Source of the DNA: Bacillus australimaris | GTDB taxonomy: Bacteria; Bacillota; Bacilli; Bacillales; Bacillaceae | Direction of reading: 5' to 3' | Length of the DNA: 64,000 bases | Assembly (NCBI RefSeq): GCF_001307105.1 | Contig: NZ_LGYN01000029.1 | Coordinates: 1-64,000, forward strand | Shown: piece by piece, positions 17,094 to 26,888 of the stretch | Layout of the letters: each line of letters starts with the position of its first letter | How positions within the stretch are numbered: position 1 is the first letter of the stretch | Position numbers and translations under genes: made by a program | The notes under the pieces: model-generated | The model's database searches: none | Told to the model about the DNA's origin: nothing | Seen by the model: only the letters and a program-made list of their open reading frames with translations

Positions 17094-17930
17094 ATGCAGA
17101 TTCAAAAGGTTCTAAACAATAATGTCATTAGTGTAATAGATGAACAAGGGAAAGAAATCGTCGTCATGGGCAGAGGCATCGCTTTCCAGCGACGTCCCGG
17201 AGACCCCGTGGACGAAGCGTTAATCGATAAAGTCTTCCGCCTAGAGGATCACTCCGTTCACGAGCGGATGAAAATGCTGCTCCAAGAGGTTCCGTATGAT
17301 GTGGTCAAGGTGACCGAGGAAATGATCCAATATGCACATACAAAGCTGAACCGTAGATTAAACGAAAGTCTGCATGTATCGCTGGCAGACCATATTCATT
17401 ACGCCATCGAACGGTTGAAGAAAAATCATCTGATTGAGAACTCGCTCATTTGGGAGATCAAACGCTTATACAAAGATGAATTTCTCGTGGCAAAGGACTG
17501 TCTTGAGATGATTGAAGAGCGTCTTCATATTGAACTGCCTGAGGATGAAGCAGGTTTTATTGCTATGCATATCATCAACGCAGAGCTTAATGAGGATATG
17601 AATACGACGGTCAATATCACAAAGGAAGTCAATGCCATTCTCACCATTGTGAAATATCATCTCAACATGGAATTTGATGAGGACTCACTCAACTTTTATC
17701 GTTTTCTTACGCATTTGCGTTTTTTCGTCCAGCGTCTGATCAATGAAACACTGCTTGTCAGCGAAGATCAGGATTTATATCAGCTGATCAAAGTAAAATA
17801 TCCGAAGGCATATGAATGTGCAAAGAAAATCGCAGAATATGTCTATGAAACCTATCACCGAGATCTCACATCAGAGGAGATGCTGTATCTGTCTATTCAT
17901 TTGAATCGACTGATCAAACGAGAAAAATAA
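17094..17930 (+). CDS. licT: Transcription antiterminator LicT (BglG family)
   Basis: 278 residues from the ATG at 17094, seven bases after GGAGGTG. Residues 1-56 form the RNA-binding CAT domain. Two PTS regulation domains follow, with the four phosphorylatable histidines at 100, 159, 207 and 269, the exact B. subtilis LicT numbers. EII-Bgl phosphorylates PRD1 to silence it when no sugar comes in; HPr phosphorylates PRD2 when preferred sugars are absent. The active dimer binds the RAT sequence ahead of bglP, which lies about 100 bases downstream of this gene. Confidence 0.93.
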   Translation: MQIQKVLNNNVISVIDEQGKEIVVMGRGIAFQRRPGDPVDEALIDKVFRLEDHSVHERMKMLLQEVPYDVVKVTEEMIQYAHTKLNRRLNESLHVSLADHIHYAIERLKKNHLIENSLIWEIKRLYKDEFLVAKDCLEMIEERLHIELPEDEAGFIAMHIINAELNEDMNTTVNITKEVNAILTIVKYHLNMEFDEDSLNFYRFLTHLRFFVQRLINETLLVSEDQDLYQLIKVKYPKAYECAKKIAEYVYETYHRDLTSEEMLYLSIHLNRLIKREK

Positions 17931-17944
17931 AGATAGATTTTAAA

Positions 17945-17981
17945 AGAAAGCGTTGACATGTGAAAAGGTGAGTGGTACTAT
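17945..17981 (+). promoter_or_regulatory. bglP promoter with overlapping cre box
   Basis: TTGACA (17953-17958) and TACTAT (17976-17981) are 17 bases apart. AGAAAGCGTTGACA at 17945-17958 fits the CcpA cre consensus and covers the -35 element, so glucose repression by blocking RNA polymerase is expected. Confidence 0.85.
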
Positions 17982-18028
17982 TTGCTCATAAACATAAAAG
18001 AATACGGTTTCACAATGATCGTCTTAGA

Positions 18029-18124
18029 GGATTGTGACTGTTCGGCAGGCAAAACCTAAACGTTCACTGAAAAAGCGCAATGGAAAGTTGCGACTATTTT
18101 TGGTGCCCGTTTAGGTTTTTATTT
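18029..18124 (+). promoter_or_regulatory. RAT antiterminator and terminator ahead of bglP
   Basis: GGATTGTGACTG, a short loop and GCAGGCAAAACC (18029-18056) match the LicT ribonucleic antiterminator. Its 3' end overlaps a terminator that pairs AAAACCTAAACG (18051-18062) with CGTTTAGGTTTT (18108-18119), followed by T. LicT bound to the RAT would keep the terminator from forming. Confidence 0.92.
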
Positions 18125-18165
18125 TGCCCAAAAACGTATTTTTTTCAAAAAAAGGGGGTTTTTGT

Positions 18166-21466
<3,301 letters not shown>

Positions 21467-21472
21467 ATGATG

Positions 21473-21513
21473 AAAAAGCCAATCACCTTCATTGGGTGGT
21501 TGGCTTTTTTTCG
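21473..21513 (+). terminator. Terminator of the bgl operon
   Basis: AAAAGCCAATCACC pairs with GGGTGGTTGGCTTTT around a short loop, followed by T. Confidence 0.9.
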
Positions 21514-21550
21514 TTCACTTTATTAGCAAGATCATACTATTCGAGTTGTT

Positions 21551-21901
21551 CTAAAATGATAGTCTAATTTTAAGAGCCTTATAAACTGCTTTCTTTGCAT
21601 ATTTCTTGCCTATTACTTTTGATAAGGGTTTTTCTAAATATGTGCCTGACTTGCGAAGAGTCTGAACAGCAAGTTTTTTTGCTATTGTAGTGACGATATT
21701 TTTAGTTTGGGCTTCTTTAGATTGTAGCGGGTTATATCTTGTACCATTGTTTAAGAACTATGCATTTCGGCTTATGTCAATTGTCTGATTGGGGAGATAT
21801 GTATTTGATTTTGCTAACATAGAATTAGGATAGAAAACTGAAGCTATCATTGTTATTGCCAAAGGAAATAGGAAGTGTCCAGTAGTTTGTTTGAATAACA
21901 G
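21551..21901 (-). pseudogene. Broken gene for a secreted, lysine-rich small protein
   Basis: Read leftward, one frame is open from about 21898 to the stop at 21551 except for a single TAG about 45 residues in. Its first part looks like a signal peptide (KQTTGHFLFPLAITMIASVF, then a cleavage-like SMLA), but there is no start codon or ribosome site. The second part is lysine-rich and ends in YAKKAVYKALKIRLSF. I do not recognise the family. It lies beside a putative secreted toxin gene and is A+T-rich, so it may be the remnant of a bacteriocin or toxin gene. That is inference. Confidence 0.5.
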
Positions 21902-21904
21902 GCT

Positions 21905-21979
21905 TTAATCGCCAACTTCTTCTTCAAACCACACTGCAAAGAGCATCAAACCACAAATAATAATTGCCCCTAAATCCAT
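21905..21979 (-). CDS. Possible 24-residue hydrophobic peptide
   Basis: A minus-strand frame from ATG at 21979 (or GTG at 21982) encodes 24 residues: one hydrophobic helix followed by an acidic tail, WFEEEVGD. It is in the same frame as the broken gene that follows it. There is no clear ribosome site, so it may be chance. It is kept because the shape is typical of small membrane peptides. Confidence 0.25.
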   Translation of the reverse strand: MDLGAIIICGLMLFAVWFEEEVGD

Positions 21980-22024
21980 CACGAACGAATTCTACCGCAG
22001 AAATTTTCACCAAAACGAAGTTCT

Positions 22025-22058
22025 AAAAAATAAAAAAATGATTGCGGACACCGCAACC
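22025..22058 (-). terminator. Minus-strand hairpin with long T-run
   Basis: TTGCGG-TGT-CCGCAA, read leftward, is followed by TCAT7AT6. It is a good terminator only on the minus strand, yet no minus-strand gene lies directly upstream of it; a short antisense RNA to the start of the toxin gene would end here. Confidence 0.5.
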
Positions 22059-22161
22059 AAAAAAGGAATATTCTTAAATCTATCTTAAATCCATTGATAC
22101 ACTCATTTTAAAATGATAACCTTTATTTGGAATATAATACAAAAGGAGGATTTCAAACAGA

Positions 22162-22899
22162 GTGTACAAAAAAACACTTTTAACCCTAATTACCCTAGCT
22201 CTTGTCTTATCAATATGGACTCCATTTTCATCAGAAGCATCAGCAGAAACATACTTTATCAATTCACAAGAATTAGAAGCGTTAGTAACTCCAACAGTTC
22301 TACAAAATGAACAAGCTACCAAAGAATTAGACGAGCTTGAAATGAAAATGGGAGAATACATAGAAAACCTTCCATTTACAGAAAAAGAATTTGAAAGCAT
22401 GTCAGAGTCAGAACAAAATAAAGTGATAGATCAATATTTCAACAATGAAGCATTTTTAGCTTTAGAAAACCGAATGAAACAACTTGACTCCAAAGGTAGT
22501 CAGAGTGAAATCACAACACAAGCACTACCAATATTCTTCGTACCAATCGCAATGACCGTAGGAAGAGTTGCTTTGTGGGCCATAAGATCAAAAGGCGCAA
22601 AAGTTGCACTGAAGTATTTGAAGAACAGAATTAAAGGTTTTGGGAAGAACTATCATATCGATTGGTATGTAAAAAATAGAAAAGGAAAAGTCGAGAGTCT
22701 CGTAAAAGTGTTCCATAAAAAAGGAAAAAAGAAAATACGAGTATTTGCAGTTGATAACGGAGTCATACCACTAAAACCAGGATCATCAAATTGGTACTGG
22801 CATTTTCATGTAGCTCCAAAAATTCAAATACACCATGCTCTTAGAGCATCAGTACCAAGTAAACACAAAGCTGTAAAAGGTAGAACAATACTCCACTAA
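22162..22899 (+). CDS. Secreted putative toxin (SAR2788-like)
   Basis: 245 residues with a GTG start at 22162 about 12 bases after AAAAGGAGG. Residues 1-28 are a signal peptide with cleavage after SEASA. Residues 30-115 are acidic and helical; residues 120-160 contain a hydrophobic stretch and a basic helix. The C-terminal 85 residues are basic, with a WYVKNRKGKVESLV region and a histidine- and tryptophan-rich end (SNWYWHFHVAPKIQIHH). The plan resembles proteins annotated as SAR2788-family putative toxins, from memory. Codon use is more A+T-rich than in the flanking operons. The gene converges on a small acidic protein gene. Confidence 0.55.
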   Translation: MYKKTLLTLITLALVLSIWTPFSSEASAETYFINSQELEALVTPTVLQNEQATKELDELEMKMGEYIENLPFTEKEFESMSESEQNKVIDQYFNNEAFLALENRMKQLDSKGSQSEITTQALPIFFVPIAMTVGRVALWAIRSKGAKVALKYLKNRIKGFGKNYHIDWYVKNRKGKVESLVKVFHKKGKKKIRVFAVDNGVIPLKPGSSNWYWHFHVAPKIQIHHALRASVPSKHKAVKGRTILH

Positions 22900-22938
22900 A
22901 AAAGAAAAGCCCTTTTATAAGGGCTTTTCTTTTTTAGC
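22900..22938. terminator. Shared convergent terminator
   Basis: AAAGAAAAGCCC pairs with GGGCTTTTCTTT around TTTTATA; it serves the secreted protein gene and the convergent small gene, whose last codons it contains. Confidence 0.85.
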
Positions 22939-23250
22939 ATCGTAATCTTTAATAATTTCAATTGGATCAATTGCATCATCATCTTGTACATATTGCTCTA
23001 CATAAGGAGTCATCAACTTCTCAAACTGATTTTCATCATCTACTAAAGCAATACAAGTTTCATATCCTTCAAAATCAGATGGGTATAAATGTGCAACAGC
23101 ACTACCAGTTTTTAAAGCCTGATCTATCGCATTTTTTAATTCCAATAGACCCTTCCTGTTTCCTAAAATCAATGCTTCTCTATGATGAGTTTCTTGAGCA
23201 TATATATTACACATCTCTAAAATATCATCATCATCCACTTGAATAGACAT
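22915..23250 (-). CDS. Small acidic cytoplasmic protein, immunity-like
   Basis: 111 residues, strongly acidic, with no signal peptide or membrane segment. The ATG at 23250 follows GGAGGTG. A short N-terminal VDDDDILEMC stretch and a mixed alpha/beta pattern resemble small immunity proteins of polymorphic toxin systems, but I do not recognise a family. It is convergent with the secreted putative toxin rather than in one operon. An immunity role is a guess from context. Confidence 0.5.
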   Translation of the reverse strand: MSIQVDDDDILEMCNIYAQETHHREALILGNRKGLLELKNAIDQALKTGSAVAHLYPSDFEGYETCIALVDDENQFEKLMTPYVEQYVQDDDAIDPIEIIKDYDAKKEKPL

Positions 23251-23554
23251 ATAAAAAGCACCTCCAAAGTAAAATTTAGTTAATTATATAATTATTGATG
23301 CCAACATGCCAAGACCTCAAACGTCTCATTGGCTACTTTATCCTCATCTCTTTAATCCTGATCAGATATTCTTTATGGCCTCTAACAGCTTTTTATGTAT
23401 TCTTATTTTTTTCAACTTGCGGGAGTTTACAAATCACATCTTACTCTCTACTACCATTATACCCCGAATTCAAACTAACTTATAGACTGTTTTCCGCCCA
23501 GATCAGGCCGTATACTGTTATACGCAAGTCAAAAACGATAAGGGGTGTGGCTGT
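23251..23554. other. A+T-rich spacer, arr upstream region
   Basis: On the plus strand an 87-codon frame (23295-23558) crosses the region, but it has no ribosome site and I do not call it. A minus-strand TATAAT lies at about 23458-23463. A GTATA-C-TGTTATAC-like imperfect palindrome sits about 30 bases before the arr start. Confidence 0.4.
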
Positions 23555-23971
23555 ATGAATGACAATGAGCAGGTGTTAGATCCGGGCCCATTTTTTCATG
23601 GGACAAAGGCAGAATTGAAGGTTGGAGATCTGCTTGAACCGCTGTATTTATCCAATTATCAGGATAAAAAATCAAACCATATCTATTTCACCGGCACATT
23701 AAACGCGGCCAAATGGGGAGCTGAATTAGCAAGATCTGATGCGAAAGAGAGAATTTATATTGTAGAACCATTAGGCGAGTTTGAAAATGATCCGAATGTA
23801 ACTGACAAAAAATTTCCCGGCAATCCAACACGTTCTTATCGATCGAAATCTCCGTTGAAAATAGTCGCGGAATTAGGTACTTGGGAAAGACATTCTGATG
23901 AAGAAATCAATCATATGCTGAGCTCTTTAAAAAAATTAAGTGAAGAAGGAAAAAATGTCATATACGATTGA
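23555..23971 (+). CDS. arr: Rifampin ADP-ribosyltransferase Arr
   Basis: 138 residues. It transfers ADP-ribose from NAD to the 23-hydroxyl of rifamycins and so inactivates them. The sequence follows the Arr family closely: GPFFHGTKAELKVGDLL at the start, HIYFTGTLNAAKWGAEL, YIVEPLGEFENDPN and KKFPGNPTRSYRS. The expected His-Tyr-Asp triad is His15, Tyr44 and Asp79. The ATG at 23555 follows AAGGGGTG. It is the one clear antibiotic-resistance gene in the window and lies next to accessory genes, but similar chromosomal arr genes occur in Bacillus, so recent transfer is not shown. Confidence 0.92.
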   Translation: MNDNEQVLDPGPFFHGTKAELKVGDLLEPLYLSNYQDKKSNHIYFTGTLNAAKWGAELARSDAKERIYIVEPLGEFENDPNVTDKKFPGNPTRSYRSKSPLKIVAELGTWERHSDEEINHMLSSLKKLSEEGKNVIYD

Positions 23972-23994
23972 TGATCTATATTTTAAATAACACG

Positions 23995-24027
23995 AAGGCC
24001 GCCTTAAGACTGGGCGGCCTTTTGTTC
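23995..24027. terminator. Terminator of arr, convergent
   Basis: AAGGCCGCC pairs with GGCGGCCTT followed by TTG; it separates arr from the end of the leftward PTS operon. Confidence 0.8.
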
Positions 24028-24030
24028 TAT

Positions 24031-25950
24031 TTATTGAAACAACGCATTCATCAGCTCATCAAATGTTTTGGCTTGCTTGAGGGAGCGAATACGGTCTGGA
24101 TTGTCCAATAAATCGACGGCCTGTTCAAAGAATTGGTTCATACAGGCCGCGTCATCTTTATGAATGGCTAATAAAAAGACAAGTGATACTTGGTTTCCCT
24201 GCCAGTCAATCGGCTGCTTTAAGCGAGCGATAGCTACAGAGGAGGTGCCTTCATTTGTGATGAGCGGGTGCGGCATTGCAATGCCACTGCCAAGATAGGT
24301 AGACGACATTTTCTCCCGCTCAAGCACTGAGGGCCGAAAAGAAGGCGATACTAGCTGATGCGCCTCTAAACGGCTGCATAGTATGTCTAATACCTCATCC
24401 TTGTTGGTTAGGTCAGCATTCAATAAAGTCAATCGCTCTTGAAAAAACGCCATTAGTTCTTTTGAGGGTGCCCCGTGTCCATTTAATAAATGAATGACTT
24501 CATTCACGCGCTGTATATCGTGATGTTCAAAAAAGGCGTTGACCTGAATGATTGGTTTTCCCTTTGATGTAAGTGGAACGGTTGTAATGATGACGTCACA
24601 TGGCAAAGAGGTGCTCATTAGATAATCCTGATAGGAATAGAGCTCAACAATTTCAAGTTCATGCTGAAAGGCCGCCTTCAATTTAATCTCAAGCAGTCTT
24701 GCCGTCCCTAGCCCAGACCCGCACACGATAATGGCTTTCTTTTTTTGTGAGGTGTCGAGCTGACTTCTTTCAAATGAAGCAGCGATATGCAAGGCAACAT
24801 AGGCGGCTTCGTCTTCATTTGGCGTCCTTACCAGTTGTAGGGCATTCAGTCCACTGACAGCCAAATCAAACGGGTAAGGATAGGACGTTTTGATCTCCTG
24901 CAAAAGCGGATTTTGTAAGGATACGCCATATTGGATTCGATTTAATAATGGCTTCATATGAAGCATCAAGTCTTGCCGCAGGATGTTATCATCCGCAAAA
25001 CAATGACCGCTTGTTTTCTCAATGTGCTGTAAAAAGACCGTAACCGCCTGTTGAACTTCCACTGTTGTCTGATGCTGGGCGGCTTCTTTCCACGTTTGAT
25101 TTGCCAATAGATGCATGACTAAGTAATCTGTTTCATCCTCTGATAGGGTCACGTGAAAGGTGTCACTCACTTGCTGGATGATTTTTTGGGCGATACTCAT
25201 CAAAACTGGCGACCGTTGTGTGCGGGTGGTACTGGCAGATATCCGCTGGTTTTTTCGTGTTTGCTGGATCGCAATCGCTAAGTGAATGACTAAATTTTTT
25301 AAGGCAATGTCTTTAATTAGTAATGACTCTTGATGCAGATTCGTCAGTACAATCGATCGAATGGTTTCAAGAGAAATATCAGGAAAATGGAGCTGCTCCC
25401 GCTCAGTGATATGAGAGAGTGCAGGCTCTTCCTCAAGAAGTAAGTCTGCATAGCACGTTCTTTTTTGCAGTTCGTCTCCTTCTATCTTTAAGCCGAATCC
25501 GGGCTTTGACACAAGGGTCATGCCGTAACGGGCTAACAGCTCTCGTCCTTTTTTTAAATCACTGCTGACCGTCATACGGCTGATAAACAGCTCTTCAGCC
25601 AGCTGGTCAATTTTTAAGTAATTTGGTTGAAGCAATAGCTTTCTCATCATAAAGCGTACACGCTCTTCTGGCATGACGGGGACGAGAGAGCGGGCAGGGA
25701 GCTTTTGTTGATGAAGCCACAGAAGGAAAGCGTCTTGATCACTCGTTAAAAGAGTATATCCCTTTCCACGGATCGTTTTAATCATGGCTCCAGCTTCTTT
25801 TAGCTGCTCATTTGCTTCCTTTATCAAATTACGGATGGAGCGGTCAGATAAGCGAAAAGAGGCAGTGAGCTCCTCCAGCTTCACGAACCTTTTCGTTTCA
25901 AATAGCCGCTGAATCAGCTGATAGGTTCGAGTATCTGCCGTCATCATCAT
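24031..25950 (-). CDS. PRD-containing transcriptional activator, MtlR/ManR type
   Basis: 639 residues. The order is two HTH domains (about 8-65 and 90-155), PRD1 with His223 and His280, PRD2 with His331 and His388, an EIIB-like GatB domain with Cys410 in IIVCGSGLGTARLL, and an EIIA domain with His561 in AMPHP. The PTS and HPr would set its activity through these residues. As the last gene of the alpha-mannosidase operon it probably activates the operon promoter at about 31.6 kb. The ATG at 25950 overlaps the kinase stop (ATGA) and follows AAAGGAG. Confidence 0.87.
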   Translation of the reverse strand: MMMTADTRTYQLIQRLFETKRFVKLEELTASFRLSDRSIRNLIKEANEQLKEAGAMIKTIRGKGYTLLTSDQDAFLLWLHQQKLPARSLVPVMPEERVRFMMRKLLLQPNYLKIDQLAEELFISRMTVSSDLKKGRELLARYGMTLVSKPGFGLKIEGDELQKRTCYADLLLEEEPALSHITEREQLHFPDISLETIRSIVLTNLHQESLLIKDIALKNLVIHLAIAIQQTRKNQRISASTTRTQRSPVLMSIAQKIIQQVSDTFHVTLSEDETDYLVMHLLANQTWKEAAQHQTTVEVQQAVTVFLQHIEKTSGHCFADDNILRQDLMLHMKPLLNRIQYGVSLQNPLLQEIKTSYPYPFDLAVSGLNALQLVRTPNEDEAAYVALHIAASFERSQLDTSQKKKAIIVCGSGLGTARLLEIKLKAAFQHELEIVELYSYQDYLMSTSLPCDVIITTVPLTSKGKPIIQVNAFFEHHDIQRVNEVIHLLNGHGAPSKELMAFFQERLTLLNADLTNKDEVLDILCSRLEAHQLVSPSFRPSVLEREKMSSTYLGSGIAMPHPLITNEGTSSVAIARLKQPIDWQGNQVSLVFLLAIHKDDAACMNQFFEQAVDLLDNPDRIRSLKQAKTFDELMNALFQ

Positions 25951-26831
25951 TGCGCGGCTCCTTTTGCCTGTAAGGCATCAGTTCCAAGAGCGATTGCGCC
26001 CATTAAACCAGATAATCCATCAAAGGATGGTTTGGTGATGATTTCATTTAAGGGCTTTGGCAGCTGCAAATATCCGTGAAGCCGCTTGTCAGTTTCATCA
26101 AGAATGAGCGGCAGCATAGCCGGCTGTTTCATCACACCTCCACCTAGAATGATGCGCTCAGGTGAAAGGGTGAGAAGTAAGTTAGCGGTCATTTGCCCGA
26201 GATAGTAGGCATGAAGTGACCAGGCAGGATGATCCTCTGGCAGCATCGGTGCCAGTGTATGATAGCGTCCTTCTATGGCAGGTCCAGATGCCAGTCCCTC
26301 TAGACAGTCATGATGTATTGGGCAGCAGCCTCCGTAGGTGTCATGAGGATGACGCTGAACCGTGATATGACCCATTTCTGGATGCAGCAATCCGTGAATG
26401 AGGCGATGTTCAATATAGGCACCGCCGCCTATTCCAGTCCCAACTGTGATATAGACCAAAGAGGCAGGTTTTTCTGCTTCAGTCGAAAAACGGGCTTCTC
26501 CGAGTGCTGCACAGTTTACATCGGTATCAAGCTTCATCGGGACCCCAAGAGCTTGTTGTAAGGTAGAGAGGAAAGGGAATTGGCGCCAGGCTGTTTTGGG
26601 TGTGTCTAAAATCGTCCCATAGCTTGGGCTTTTCTCTTTCACATCGACAGGCCCGAATGCCCCAATTCCAAGTGCATCGACAGGATGCTCTGTAAAATAA
26701 TCGATCACTTGCCGGCATGTTTCATCTGGATTTCCTGTTGCAAAGGAAGTCATGTTTTCAATCGTTCCGTCTGTTGTTCCGTAGCCGCAGACAAATTTCG
26801 TTCCGCCTGCTTCAATGCCTCCAATTCTCAT
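25947..26831 (-). CDS. ROK-family sugar kinase (fructokinase/mannokinase-like)
   Basis: 294 residues from the ATG at 26831, eight bases after GGAGGG; a TTG six bases upstream is less likely. The ATP-binding motif GGIEAGGTKFVCG is at the N-terminus. The ROK zinc site His/Cys set is seen in GHITVQRHPHD and CCPIHHDCLEGLASGPA. It resembles B. subtilis GmuE, the fructokinase of the glucomannan operon. In this operon it might phosphorylate free mannose or fructose left after hydrolysis. Substrate is inferred. Confidence 0.85.
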   Translation of the reverse strand: MRIGGIEAGGTKFVCGYGTTDGTIENMTSFATGNPDETCRQVIDYFTEHPVDALGIGAFGPVDVKEKSPSYGTILDTPKTAWRQFPFLSTLQQALGVPMKLDTDVNCAALGEARFSTEAEKPASLVYITVGTGIGGGAYIEHRLIHGLLHPEMGHITVQRHPHDTYGGCCPIHHDCLEGLASGPAIEGRYHTLAPMLPEDHPAWSLHAYYLGQMTANLLLTLSPERIILGGGVMKQPAMLPLILDETDKRLHGYLQLPKPLNEIITKPSFDGLSGLMGAIALGTDALQAKGAAQ

Positions 26832-26852
26832 GATCAATGCCCTCCATTAAAG

Positions 26853-26882
26853 AGGGGCGGAATCCAAATGGATCCCGCCCCT
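26853..26882 (-). terminator. Stable intercistronic hairpin
   Basis: AGGGGCGGAATCC and GGATCCCGCCCCT pair with a four-base loop between the mannosidase and kinase genes. Read leftward it is followed only by TCTTT, so it is more likely a partial terminator or an mRNA-stability element than a full stop. Confidence 0.6.
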
Positions 26883-26888
26883 ACATGT

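Noticed and set aside
23295..23558. 87-codon hydrophobic frame upstream of arr
   Set aside because: No ribosome site; it runs through what is probably promoter DNA. It could be a remnant, but I cannot support it.
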